A stretch of DNA of 64,000 nt from Hyphomicrobiales bacterium (GTDB lineage Bacteria; Pseudomonadota; Alphaproteobacteria; Rhizobiales; Xanthobacteraceae). A program made the position numbers and the translations under genes. The notes beneath the pieces were generated by a model. It searched no databases. It worked only from the letters and a program-made list of their open reading frames with translations, and was not told where the DNA came from. The stretch covers positions 1 to 64,000 of the forward strand of contig JAKFUP010000031.1 of NCBI GenBank assembly GCA_021732625.1, in the 5' to 3' direction. This document shows, piece by piece, positions 35,703 through 43,116 of this stretch (position 1 is its first letter; each line of letters starts with the position of its first letter).

Positions 35703-35741
35703 TACAACACGCGGGTTTCATCAGAGATCCCGCGTGTTGTA
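35703..35741. terminator. 13-bp stem hairpin after the acyl-CoA dehydrogenase remnant
   Basis: TACAACACGCGGG (35703-35715) pairs perfectly with CCCGCGTGTTGTA (35729-35741) around a 13-nt loop. No clear T-run follows, but the stem is strong on both strands and lies between the converging remnant and the small secreted-protein gene, so bidirectional termination is likely. Confidence 0.7.
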
Positions 35742-35758
35742 TTAACGACAGCAATTCA

Positions 35759-35986
35759 TCAGCAAACGCGCGAGCCCGTCTTCGGGCCGCCTTGATAGCT
35801 GCAGACCTTCGCGGTGTTGCTGACCGGTTTAACGATGCTCGCCCGCGCATCAAATGCAGACGACGCATTCTGCTGCGCGGTGGACTGGCCCGGCCAATAC
35901 CTCACATCCGAAATAGTTGTACCGGCGTGGGCTACAGCCGACGCAGCGATCAACAGCATTGAAGCGGTGAGAGCGATTCTGGTCAT
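35759..35986 (-). CDS. Small secreted protein, probable ECF sigma regulon member
   Basis: A 75-residue protein with a clear signal peptide (TASMLLIAASAVAHAG, cleavage after ~residue 20) and a short mature region with two Cys at the C-terminal end (KVCSYQGGPKTGSRVC). AGGAAAT precedes the ATG at 35986. Its upstream region carries a promoter (36088-36113, reverse) of the same GTAACC-N16-CGAA form as the ECF sigma promoter, so it is probably an output gene of the sigma/anti-sigma pair. Function unknown. Confidence 0.65.
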   Translation of the reverse strand: MTRIALTASMLLIAASAVAHAGTTISDVRYWPGQSTAQQNASSAFDARASIVKPVSNTAKVCSYQGGPKTGSRVC

Positions 35987-36087
35987 AGTGATTTCCTCTT
36001 GTTCGAATTTGAAGCAGACCGCCAAACTCACCGATCGTGTCACAAATGCCGGTTGGCTGTCGGGACGATGCGCTTCCTGAAACTGAG

Positions 36088-36113
36088 TTCGGCGCAAATC
36101 GCGAACCGGTTAC
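36088..36113 (-). promoter_or_regulatory. ECF (sigma-F/NrsF type) promoter for the small secreted protein
   Basis: On the reverse strand, GTAACC (complement of 36108-36113), 16 bp, then CGAA (complement of 36088-36091), matching the layout of the forward promoter at 36167-36192. It points at the gene starting at 35986. The consensus is as I recall it for Caulobacter sigma-F; not tested. Confidence 0.65.
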
Positions 36114-36166
36114 AAATTCACGGAGGAGTGAAAAGCCTGGTGGCCCCTTCAAGAACGTGTGATCTT

Positions 36167-36192
36167 GTAACCGACGCGTGCATTTCTCCGAA
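36167..36192 (+). promoter_or_regulatory. ECF promoter for the sigma/anti-sigma operon
   Basis: GTAACC (36167-36172), 16-bp spacer, CGAA (36189-36192), 14 bp before the sigma gene's ATG at 36207. It would let the sigma factor activate its own operon, the usual ECF arrangement. Exact spacer and sequence match the divergent copy at 36088-36113. Confidence 0.7.
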
Positions 36193-36206
36193 CTGGCAAT
36201 AAGGAC

Positions 36207-36776
36207 ATGAACAGCGACAGCGAACTCACATCGCTTATGATGGCCAGCATTGCAGGTGACGATGCGGCCCATCGGCGATTGTTAACGGCGCTAAGCGGGC
36301 GCCTGCGAAGCTATTACAGGAGCAGGCTTTCCCGGTTGAGCCGTGGAGACCGGGAAGCGGAAGACCTCGTGCAAGAGGCGCTGATTGCCATTCACACACG
36401 CCGGCATACTTTCGATACCGGACAACAGTTAATGCCGTGGGTTTATGCAATTGCCCGCTACAAACTGATCGACCATTTGCGCCGAACGAAGGCATCCAAG
36501 GCCGACGTTCCGATAGAATATGCGAGTGACGTCATGGCTGCTGACGACCGTGAGTCTGCCGAAAGTGCGTTTGACCTTAACAACCTTCTTGCGCGACTAC
36601 CTGAAAAGGTGCGGCTTGCGATTCAGTACGTCAAGCTCGATGGATTGAGCGTCGCGGAAACGGCCGCTCGATGTAAAATTTCGGAGTCGTCCGTTAAGAT
36701 CAACATTCATCGTGGATTGAAAGTGTTGGCGAGATCGATGGCTAAAGAGAGCGGATCATGCAAACAGATGACCTGA
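36207..36776 (+). CDS. ECF RNA polymerase sigma factor (sigma-F / NrsF-linked type)
   Basis: A 189-residue ECF sigma factor. Region 2 (about 25-95) has DREAEDLVQEALIAIHTRRHTFDTGQQLMPWVYAIARYKLIDHLRR; region 4 (about 125-180) has LLARLPEKVRLAIQYVKLDGLSVAETAARCKISESSVKINIHRGL, the promoter-recognition HTH. The stop overlaps the anti-sigma start by 19 bp, so the two are translationally coupled. The partner's NrsF/DUF1109 family suggests the sigma-F group, which in Caulobacter responds to heavy-metal or oxidative stress; with metal-resistance modules nearby that role fits, as inference. Confidence 0.92.
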   Translation: MNSDSELTSLMMASIAGDDAAHRRLLTALSGRLRSYYRSRLSRLSRGDREAEDLVQEALIAIHTRRHTFDTGQQLMPWVYAIARYKLIDHLRRTKASKADVPIEYASDVMAADDRESAESAFDLNNLLARLPEKVRLAIQYVKLDGLSVAETAARCKISESSVKINIHRGLKVLARSMAKESGSCKQMT

Positions 36777-37399
36777 TCGATGTCCTCAGCACTAACGTCG
36801 AAGCGGTGGATACACGCCGCATCGAGTTATACGTCCATACGGCAATTCTGACTGGAGTTGCGGTTGCGATCACGCTGACCGTTGTTGCTCTCGGCGTCCG
36901 TCCAGACTTTCAGAGCGCTGGTGCCCTTGCTTTCATGTTCGCAAAATTAGCTTTTGGTATCGCTATTACCGGATTGGCAGCCGCCTATCTTGTCAAGCTC
37001 CTGAGACCCGGCGGCGAATCCCGCTTCTCCTTTCCGATAGTGGCTCTCCCGTTTATTTCCATCATTGTGGTTGCTGCTATCAATCTTGCGATGGCTCCGC
37101 CCTCGCGATGGGAAAGCATGGTCATCGGCGGCGAGTGGCTCGAGTGCATCCTGTCCATTCCGGTAATCGCAGTCGTGCCATTTGCTGTCGTTATGTGGGC
37201 GGTTCGTCAGGCGGCCCCCACCGATTTGATACGCACCGGAGCACTGGCAGGTTTGGTTGCAGGCGGCGTGAGTGCCGTTGCCTACGCCTTACATTGTACA
37301 GACGATACGATGCCTTTCGTGGCGGTATGGTATGGCTCGACGATCGTCCTGTGCACTCTTGCTGGCGCGACGCTTGGGCCGCGGCTTTTGCGCTGGTGA
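36758..37399 (+). CDS. NrsF-type integral membrane anti-sigma factor (DUF1109)
   Basis: A 213-residue protein with about six membrane helices: short cytoplasmic N-terminus (QTDDLIDVLSTNVEAVDTRRI), helices from ~27 on, and Cys residues at WLECIL (~129) and ALHCTDD (~179), the pair usual for NrsF and needed for stress sensing in the family. It should hold the sigma factor until a metal or oxidant alters it. It overlaps the sigma gene by 19 bp. Confidence 0.85.
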   Translation: MQTDDLIDVLSTNVEAVDTRRIELYVHTAILTGVAVAITLTVVALGVRPDFQSAGALAFMFAKLAFGIAITGLAAAYLVKLLRPGGESRFSFPIVALPFISIIVVAAINLAMAPPSRWESMVIGGEWLECILSIPVIAVVPFAVVMWAVRQAAPTDLIRTGALAGLVAGGVSAVAYALHCTDDTMPFVAVWYGSTIVLCTLAGATLGPRLLRW

Positions 37400-37624
37400 A
37401 CAAGGCGCATCGCAAACGGCGATCGACAGACGGACTGTGACCATTCCATGTTTCGACGAGATTTGATGACTGTCCGGAACGAGCATCATGACCCGATGTC
37501 CGCACCCACATGCGCATAGCAGATCGGCAACCTCAAACTCTGGGCTGTGATACACAACGCCATCACTGAGCAGCTTAGGTAGGCGGTCGCTGCGAACCGC
37601 ACAAACGGACCTGATGGCGAGGGG

Positions 37625-38041
37625 TCAACGCCAGTAGGTGAACGCAGGGTTAGCCAGCGTCCCTATGATCCGGCATTCGGAAATCCGCCCGCGCTTGCAC
37701 TGCCGGATCATGCGCTTCATCTCGGACCGCAGACCGGCAAGTTGTTCGATCTTGGTGTCGATTTCGGCAACGCGCTGGCGCGCGATCTGATCGACCTCAC
37801 CGCACCGAAGGTCCGGTTGGTCCGCGAGGGCCAGGAGCTGACGGATGGCCTCGATATCAAAGCCCAAGTCCCGCGCATGGCGGATAAATGCCAGCCGACT
37901 TACGTGCTCGTCTGCATAGCGCCGCTGGCCGCCGGAGGTACGCGGCGGATGCGGCATAAGCCCGATTTGCTCGTAATACCGGATCGTCTGCACTTTGCAG
38001 CCCGTAGTTCCAGCAAGTTCGCCAATCGCCAAGTCGCGCAT
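37625..38041 (-). CDS. MerR-family metal-responsive regulator
   Basis: A 138-residue MerR regulator: N-terminal winged helix (IGELAGTTGCKVQTIRYYEQIGLMPHPPRTSGGQRRY, ~5-42), long dimerisation helix, and Cys ligands Cys79, Cys115 and Cys122 spread as in the ZntR/CadR/PbrR group. It is divergent from a CDF-type exporter gene, with a MerR-type promoter between them, so it most likely activates that exporter on binding Zn, Cd, Pb or Co. The exact metal cannot be told from sequence. Confidence 0.9.
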   Translation of the reverse strand: MRDLAIGELAGTTGCKVQTIRYYEQIGLMPHPPRTSGGQRRYADEHVSRLAFIRHARDLGFDIEAIRQLLALADQPDLRCGEVDQIARQRVAEIDTKIEQLAGLRSEMKRMIRQCKRGRISECRIIGTLANPAFTYWR

Positions 38042-38053
38042 TCGAGATAGTCC

Positions 38054-38084
38054 TTGAAGCTCTAGTCACTGGAGAGTTTAGGAT
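38054..38084 (+). promoter_or_regulatory. MerR-type promoter/operator for the CDF exporter
   Basis: TTGAAG (38054-38059) and TAGGAT (38079-38084) are separated by 19 bp, longer than the 17 bp of normal promoters, as in MerR-controlled promoters. The spacer contains the dyad CTCTAGTCACTGGAG. It faces the gene at 38121 and lies upstream of the divergent MerR gene. Confidence 0.8.
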
Positions 38085-38120
38085 TGGGCCACGGTCGGTT
38101 CAAGAGCGAAGGCCAGAATC

Positions 38121-38765
38121 ATGGAATCGTGCGGCAGTTGTTGCGGTAGCAACGTCAAATTTGAAGGGCTGTCAGTCGACTACAAGCGACGGCTCTGGAT
38201 CGTCATCGCGATCAACGCCGGTATGTTCTTCATTGAGATGGGCGGTGGCACGCTCGCAGCCTCCAAAGCATTGCAAGCCGACGCACTTGACTTTCTAGGC
38301 GATGCCTTGACCTACGGGATCACGCTTGCTGCCATCGGGTCGTCCGTTGCGGTGCGGGCACGCGCTGCGCTGTTTAAGGGCGTTACGCTGAGCCTGATGG
38401 GCCTTTGGGTGTTCGGCTCAACCGCCTACCACATTCTGATCTTGGGCGTTCCAAAGGCCGAACTGATGGGTGCCGTGGGGTTCTTGGCGCTCGCGGCCAA
38501 TGTCACCAGCGTCCTTCTACTCGCCAAATACAAAGACGGTGACGCTAACGTGCGTTCGGTTTGGCTTTGCTCGCGGAACGACGCGCTCGGCAACGTCGCC
38601 GTCATGGTAGCCGCTCTCGCCGTCTATTGGACCGTCAGCGCGTGGCCCGATCTGATTGTGGCCGCCATCATGGGCGGGCTGTTCTTGTGGTCCTCGGCTC
38701 AAATTTTGAAGCAGGCCCTAAGCGAGTTGCGGCAGACCAGAACCGCCGCCGTTCCTGCTGAATAA
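38121..38765 (+). CDS. Cation diffusion facilitator family metal exporter
   Basis: A 214-residue inner-membrane protein of the CDF family with a short Cys-rich start (MESCGSCCGSN). Motifs ADALDFLGDALTYG (~helix 2) and WLCSRNDALGNVAVM (~helix 5) supply the paired Asp/Asn metal sites; the first has a double Asp where HxxxD is usual. The short C-terminal tail lacks the cytoplasmic CDF dimer domain. It is controlled by the divergent MerR gene and probably exports a divalent or soft metal. Confidence 0.85.
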   Translation: MESCGSCCGSNVKFEGLSVDYKRRLWIVIAINAGMFFIEMGGGTLAASKALQADALDFLGDALTYGITLAAIGSSVAVRARAALFKGVTLSLMGLWVFGSTAYHILILGVPKAELMGAVGFLALAANVTSVLLLAKYKDGDANVRSVWLCSRNDALGNVAVMVAALAVYWTVSAWPDLIVAAIMGGLFLWSSAQILKQALSELRQTRTAAVPAE

Positions 38766-38899
38766 AATTGGACGATTGATGTCGCCTTTTGGCACCCAGC
38801 GGACTTACAATCCACTCTAACGTACGTCTGCTTTGAGTGACGAAATGGACATGCCCTAGTCCGTCGCGACTTCCGTTAGATATTGCGGCTTTGCCCGCT

Positions 38900-39595
38900 T
38901 CACATCGCCAATGATGGAATCCAGAAGTAATAGGTATTCAGCATATAGAGCCCGGAAGCAATCATCGTGACTGCGCCAGCAATCTCGAAACCTCTTTGGT
39001 ACTTGGTGAGGATGTTTAGGTTTTCTAACCATCCGACCGCCAAGGCGCCGATCACGATAGGAACCGCCCGCCCCACAGAAAACGCGAACAATAGCACCGC
39101 CCCGTAAAATGGTGAGGCGATAGCGGCAGACGCACCGAGCAAGATGATAAGCGCGGGGGTACAGACCGGGCAGATCGCAACCGAGAACACTGCGCCAAGC
39201 GCAAATGCTCCCCAGACGGTGTTTGCACGGCTGGCTCGCAGCCCCAGCGAAGGCAACGGCAGGTTTATCCATCCGGCCCACAGGAACCCAAGTACGATAA
39301 GTACGGGACCGAGCAGCAGCCCCCATTCGCGTCCCAATACATCGGCCGCCCAACTCCCACCGAACCCGGCAATGAAGCCGAGGAGAACCTGAACGATGAT
39401 CATGCCAGCAGTGAAGGCCACACCAAATAGGATTGATTGGCGTATATCTCTGGCTTTGGTCACATAGGCAAGTGAAACAGGTATGGAAGCAAGCGCGATG
39501 GGATTAAAACTGAAGACGAAGCCAGCCAGGAAGCCGACGCCGAGTGCGAGAAGACCAGCGTGTTCTGCCGCCTGACGGAGTGCTTCGGTATCCAT
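38900..39595 (-). CDS. CcdA/DsbD-like membrane thiol-transport protein
   Basis: A 231-residue protein with six membrane helices of the CcdA/DsbD-beta family, which carries electrons across the inner membrane to periplasmic thiol proteins. In the second half, AICPVCTPALIILLGAS holds Cys residues; in the first half the usual SPC motif is FNPIALASIPV with no Cys, so the canonical cysteine pair is incomplete. It is last in a four-gene, reverse-strand operon with two thioredoxin-like proteins and a MerR regulator. Confidence 0.82.
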   Translation of the reverse strand: MDTEALRQAAEHAGLLALGVGFLAGFVFSFNPIALASIPVSLAYVTKARDIRQSILFGVAFTAGMIIVQVLLGFIAGFGGSWAADVLGREWGLLLGPVLIVLGFLWAGWINLPLPSLGLRASRANTVWGAFALGAVFSVAICPVCTPALIILLGASAAIASPFYGAVLLFAFSVGRAVPIVIGALAVGWLENLNILTKYQRGFEIAGAVTMIASGLYMLNTYYFWIPSLAM

Positions 39596-39596
39596 T

Positions 39597-39857
39597 TCAA
39601 GCTTCCTTGCTGATCCGTTTGACTAGCTCCCGTTCGAAATGCTGCGACGTGGGCAACGAGGCGAACACCACTTCTCCGTCAATTGCGATTGCAGGCAGTG
39701 TGAGGACGCCGAGTTCGACAGCATAGTCGATCTCATCGAGAACATTCATTTCACGCCAAAGAAGATTCGGGATCAGTTTCTTGGCCGTCGCTCTCAGCCC
39801 CTCCTTGTTGGCGACGCATTTCGGACAGCCGGGGGTATAAAAAAGGTCAATCCTCAT
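39597..39857 (-). CDS. Thioredoxin/glutaredoxin-like protein with CPKC
   Basis: An 86-residue thioredoxin-fold protein. Active site CPKC follows the first strand (IDLFYTPGCPKC), and the cis-proline segment LGVLTLPAIAIDGE is present. Its start overlaps the MerR stop by one base, and 1 bp separates its stop from the ccdA-like start. It probably uses electrons carried by the CcdA-like protein, or shuttles metal-thiol adducts. Confidence 0.85.
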   Translation of the reverse strand: MRIDLFYTPGCPKCVANKEGLRATAKKLIPNLLWREMNVLDEIDYAVELGVLTLPAIAIDGEVVFASLPTSQHFERELVKRISKEA

Positions 39858-40273
39858 CAGTTTGTATTCCCAATTGCCTGTTCAAGAGCGGCGAGGATTG
39901 GGCAGTCATCCAAAGGTCGGCTGTCTATGCTGCACGCCTCAATCAGGTTATGAAGCGCATTTGACATGACCTTCATCGCCTTAATCTTGGCCTCAAGCTG
40001 CAGCCTCTTTTCCAGCGCTAGTTGGCGCACATCTTGGCAGCAGGCCTCATCACGCTTGCGCAAGGTGAGAAGCGCGCGAATCTCCGTCAAGGTGAAGCCG
40101 CACTGTTGAGCTTGCTTGATGAAGCGGATGCGCCGTAGTGCGTCTTGTCCGTAGAGTCGGTAGCCACCCCCGCTCTTAGCGGCGGGTTCAATGAGAAGCT
40201 CTCGCTCGTAGTATCTCAGGGTGTCGGTACTTACGTTAGCGAGCGTGGCGATCTTTCCGATTGTGAGAGACAC
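39857..40273 (-). CDS. MerR-family heavy-metal-responsive regulator
   Basis: A 138-residue MerR regulator: [41 protein letters not shown], then a dimer helix and a Cys-rich ligand region with adjacent cysteines at DEACCQDV, then [17 protein letters not shown] near the C-terminus. This is the metal-sensing architecture of CadR/PbrR/MerR relatives. It sits inside the operon it probably controls (thioredoxin-like genes on both sides), 2 bp after the first gene's stop. Confidence 0.9.
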   Translation of the reverse strand: MSLTIGKIATLANVSTDTLRYYERELLIEPAAKSGGGYRLYGQDALRRIRFIKQAQQCGFTLTEIRALLTLRKRDEACCQDVRQLALEKRLQLEAKIKAMKVMSNALHNLIEACSIDSRPLDDCPILAALEQAIGNTN

Positions 40274-40275
40274 CT

Positions 40276-40542
40276 CTACAAAGCCTTTCCTAGTCCTGCC
40301 GCCCGCAGTTGCTTTTCGTCAATACCGCGACCGGCGCAGCAGTCAGCAAGCTTGCCGTCTATCACGACGGATGGGACGGAAAGAATTCCGAGAGATTTGG
40401 CGCGTTTGGCTACATTTATGTCCTTCATATCTTGAATAGTTACCTCGCAAGACGGACACGCCGTGCTCTTAACAGTCTCAATGACTTCGTTGCATGCATC
40501 ACAGCCTGCACTGAACACTTCGACTTTGCGTTTCGCGGCCAT
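40276..40542 (-). CDS. Thioredoxin-like protein with CDAC and a second Cys cluster
   Basis: An 88-residue thioredoxin-fold protein. Active site CDAC in [11 protein letters not shown]; additional Cys at STACPSCEV and DCCAGRG, so seven Cys residues in all, suggesting metal binding as well as redox work. [13 protein letters not shown] is the cis-proline segment. First gene of the four-gene operon behind a MerR-type promoter at 40576-40607. Confidence 0.82.
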   Translation of the reverse strand: MAAKRKVEVFSAGCDACNEVIETVKSTACPSCEVTIQDMKDINVAKRAKSLGILSVPSVVIDGKLADCCAGRGIDEKQLRAAGLGKAL

Positions 40543-40575
40543 TAGGTCACTCCTTGTGGAACCAGTTGAACCAGC

Positions 40576-40607
40576 AGGCTACACCTTGGAGTCAACTCCA
40601 GAGTCAA
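40576..40607 (-). promoter_or_regulatory. MerR-type promoter/operator for the thioredoxin-merR-thioredoxin-ccdA operon
   Basis: On the reverse strand TTGACT (40607-40602) and TAGCCT (40581-40576) are separated by 20 bp, with the dyad CTGGAGTTGACTCCAAG in the spacer; the long spacing marks a MerR-activated promoter. The remainder of the gap to 40872 holds no supportable gene. Confidence 0.8.
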
Positions 40608-40872
40608 GCGATTGGCGTTCACAAGCCCTTGATCGGAGGCGGCTACCTAGATTCAACGTGTGGTGGGCGGGGGAAAGTTGGGAGTTGTGGCCCAACACGG
40701 GCCATTTAGATCCGTCGCGCTGAAGAAAGAATTTTTTCGGCAGCAACGTCAGTTCAAGGCCCAAACCAGAAATGATACGCGCATCAATCAATGTCGGCTG
40801 TTGCGGGGAAAACGGACTCTATGTTTCCGCGATGAGTATTTCAGCTTTTGATCCGTTGCGGACATGCGTCCC

Positions 40873-41304
40873 TTATTTTGAACGCCTGATATCGAGAATA
40901 TCTAATACGGGGCAATCGGGTGCCTTGGTGCCGGTGCACTGCGCAACTGTTTTTGACAGCAATCGTTCCATTTTACGAAGGTCGGCAATCTTCGCACGGA
41001 TATCGTCGAGATGATGTGTCGCAATTTCGCGAACCTGGCGGCACGAAGCTTTATCAGGCCCTCCGAGGCGGATCAGCGCCCGGATTTCTTCAAGCGAAAA
41101 GCCCAACTCACGCGACCGCCGTATAAAGGCGAGGATGCGAACGTGAGTAAGATCATATACGCGACGGCCACCCGCAGTGCGCGGCGGTGCGGGTAGCATC
41201 CCGATCCGCTCGTAGTAGCGGATGGTTTCGATATTCACGGTCGTCAGGTCCGACAAATCGCCGATAGCGAAACTTTCCGCTCGCACATCTGTGATCGAGT
41301 GCAT
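40873..41304 (-). CDS. merR: Mercury-responsive MerR regulator
   Basis: A 143-residue MerR regulator: winged helix (IGDLSDLTTVNIETIRYYERIGMLPAP) and the three Hg(II)-ligand cysteines Cys88, Cys123 and Cys131 placed like Cys82/117/126 of classical MerR. The start ATG at 41304 is used; the frame is open upstream. It is divergent from merT with a MerR operator between, so it represses and then activates merTP when Hg(II) is present. Confidence 0.93.
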   Translation of the reverse strand: MHSITDVRAESFAIGDLSDLTTVNIETIRYYERIGMLPAPPRTAGGRRVYDLTHVRILAFIRRSRELGFSLEEIRALIRLGGPDKASCRQVREIATHHLDDIRAKIADLRKMERLLSKTVAQCTGTKAPDCPVLDILDIRRSK

Positions 41305-41315
41305 GCCCAATTGCC

Positions 41316-41346
41316 TTGCTCCTGTAGTCACTACAGGAAGTACATA
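41316..41346 (+). promoter_or_regulatory. mer promoter/operator
   Basis: TTGCTC (41316-41321) and TACATA (41341-41346), 19-bp spacer with the dyad CCTGTAGTCACTACAGG. It lies between merR and merT and should be bound by MerR. Confidence 0.82.
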
Positions 41347-41373
41347 GGCGAAAGAACAACAAAGGACAATGAA

Positions 41374-41787
41374 ATGAGCACCCCGCCGAACGCTGTTGGG
41401 TCATTTACGTTAGGTAACGAAACCAGCCGCACTTCTCTCAACACGGGGCAAAAACTGGCAGCAGCGGGCGGGATCATCGGTGCCCTCGCAGCATCCTCTT
41501 GCTGCATCCTACCGTTGGCACTCTTTAGCCTTGGCATCGGCGGCGCTTGGATTGGGAACTTTACGAAACTCGCTCCATATCAACCCTACTTTATCGCGGC
41601 CACGCTTTCATTCGTCGGCGCTGGCTACTGGCTTGTCTACCGCTCGGGCAAGCTCGCGTGCGCCGAAAGCGAAGCTTGTGCGCGGCCTCTGCCCAATAAG
41701 CTCGTCAGGTTCGCCCTCATCGCCGCAACGGCAATCGTGATCGCTGCGTGGCTCTTTAATTACATCGCGCCCTATGTCCTGTCATAA
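41374..41787 (+). CDS. merT: Mercuric ion transport protein MerT
   Basis: A 137-residue inner-membrane protein with three helices. The first helix carries the Hg(II)-accepting Cys43-Cys44 pair (ASSCCILPL); Cys96 and Cys102 (CAESEAC) lie on the cytoplasmic loop. It receives Hg(II) from MerP and passes it into the cytoplasm for reduction. Start ATG at 41374, behind AAAGGAC. It is followed by merP with an 18-bp gap. Confidence 0.93.
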   Translation: MSTPPNAVGSFTLGNETSRTSLNTGQKLAAAGGIIGALAASSCCILPLALFSLGIGGAWIGNFTKLAPYQPYFIAATLSFVGAGYWLVYRSGKLACAESEACARPLPNKLVRFALIAATAIVIAAWLFNYIAPYVLS

Positions 41788-41805
41788 CTAACGGAGCAAC
41801 TCCTG

Positions 41806-42087
41806 ATGAAATACCTAATCGTCGCTACCTTCGCACTCGGCCTCGTCGCTTCCTCCGCAGCGGTCGCTGATGAGCAAACAGTAACGCTGGCGGTAAAAAA
41901 CATGGATTGCGTGGCGTGTCCGCACATCGTGAAGTCAAGCCTGCAATCCGTGCCGGGCGTAAAGGCGGTATCAGTCTCCTTTGAGAAGAAAACCGCAGTC
42001 GTTACATTCGATGACGCGATAGCCGACGTGAGAGCGTTGACGGCAGCCACAACAAATGCGGGCTATCCATCCTTGCCAAAAAGCTGA
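41806..42087 (+). CDS. merP: Periplasmic mercuric ion-binding protein MerP
   Basis: A 93-residue HMA-domain protein with a signal peptide (cleavage after ~SAAVAD). The metal site is MDCVAC with Cys35 and Cys38, then the ferredoxin-like HMA fold (SLQSVPGVKAVSVSFEKKTAVVTF). It captures Hg(II) in the periplasm and hands it to MerT. It lies between merT and a GDCCVxC gene, 6 bp apart from the latter. Confidence 0.93.
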   Translation: MKYLIVATFALGLVASSAAVADEQTVTLAVKNMDCVACPHIVKSSLQSVPGVKAVSVSFEKKTAVVTFDDAIADVRALTAATTNAGYPSLPKS

Positions 42088-42093
42088 GGGCCC

Positions 42094-42324
42094 ATGATGC
42101 TTCAATCCGTAATCACTTGTCCGCACTGCGAGGTCGCGAAGCTGGAAACGATGCCAACCGATGCATGTCAATTTTTCTACGTGTGCACGGGGTGCGGCAC
42201 GAAGCTCAAGCCGAAGGACGGCGACTGTTGCGTTTTCTGTTCATACGGCTCTGTGCCCTGTCCACCAATCCAAGCCGAACGTGAGACCGGTGCGGCCTCC
42301 TGCTGCACAACGCAGCCACTGTGA
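42094..42324 (+). CDS. GDCCVxC-domain small protein (mer-associated)
   Basis: A 76-residue cysteine-rich protein of the GDCCVxC family: two N-terminal zinc-knuckle-like pairs (CPHCE, CTGCG) and the name motif GDCCVFCSYGSVPCPP. In other genomes some members carry selenocysteine in this motif and cluster with mercury genes. Here the positions are Cys. Nine to ten Cys suggest soft-metal binding. Third gene of the merTP operon. Confidence 0.85.
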   Translation: MMLQSVITCPHCEVAKLETMPTDACQFFYVCTGCGTKLKPKDGDCCVFCSYGSVPCPPIQAERETGAASCCTTQPL

Positions 42325-42520
42325 GCAAAGTCGCAAAGCCGATTCTCGCGTGGTGGATACCAAAGGGTTTCATCATTGCCGCACTGCTGCCCCCCGCACC
42401 CGTGCGTGTTGCGGTATGGACCACCGCGCTCATCTGAATGGGACAGCGTGCATCTTGAACTTGCGGCGCTGGCGGGCGCACTCACTGCCGCTATCGAGTA
42501 CACGCCCTAGCCAGAGGGCT
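42321..42520 (+). pseudogene. Broken small membrane-protein gene of mer operons
   Basis: A GTG at 42321 overlaps the previous stop (GTGA) and opens 38 residues (VAKPILAWWIPKGFIIAALL...) before a TGA. Continuing in other frames gives TACILNLRR and then GRTHCRY, which I recall as the continuation of a conserved small membrane protein found downstream of merTP-like genes. An in-frame stop and at least two frame changes break it. Beyond it, to 42711, nothing else is supportable. Confidence 0.5.
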
Positions 42521-42711
42521 TTGAGCAGCCAATGAACTCCGAGCAATTCAAACAGGCTCATCCCCGTGTTCGGGAGCGCGCGATGCCATTTGCGATTCAG
42601 CGCACTTCGTCTGAACTTAGCCGGTAACGATGAAATGGCGATTCCGTTATAATATTCGGCTTGATCGAGCCCGGTTGTCCTCGTAGACCTTAGACGTGGA
42701 AGGATGAAAAG

Positions 42712-43065
42712 TTGATCATTGGGATATCAGCAATCAAACGTTGGCCGGCAATTCGCCGGACGATTGCCGCTATGTGTGCCGCAGCATTCCTGATTGTGAC
42801 ATTCGCGCACTCCGTCGAGCATTATTCCTCCCAGCAATCCGTCGGGCATGATGTAAGCTTTTCCACTGATGGGGGAGATCAACCGAATTCCGGCAAGGTC
42901 GCCGATGTCGATGGTCACTGCCACGGCTGCATTATGCTCGCCACCATCGACTTTGATGCTCGCGAAACGGAAAAGTCCGTACATTTGCGCGCGCCTTACA
43001 TCCCGATTGGGATGTCACGCATAAATCTTCCTACCGATATCCCTTACCCCATAACCGCCATCTGA
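42712..43065 (+). CDS. Small membrane-anchored protein upstream of czcC
   Basis: A 117-residue protein from a TTG start at 42712 behind GGAAGG. One N-terminal helix (RTIAAMCAAAFLIVTFAHSVEH, ~15-37), then a mature part with DGHCHGCIML, a His/Cys motif that could bind metal. Similar small CHGC proteins sit in front of cus/czc operons in other bacteria (from memory). Probably the first gene of the efflux operon. Confidence 0.6.
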   Translation: MIIGISAIKRWPAIRRTIAAMCAAAFLIVTFAHSVEHYSSQQSVGHDVSFSTDGGDQPNSGKVADVDGHCHGCIMLATIDFDARETEKSVHLRAPYIPIGMSRINLPTDIPYPITAI

Positions 43066-43116
43066 CGCTGTTCGCCGCGCTCTCTAGAGTGCGTGATTGC
43101 TTGTCAGGTTGGTGCC

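Noticed and set aside
40579-40791. Reverse open frame of 70 codons upstream of the thioredoxin-like operon
   Set aside because: It overlaps the MerR-type promoter and has no ribosome site.
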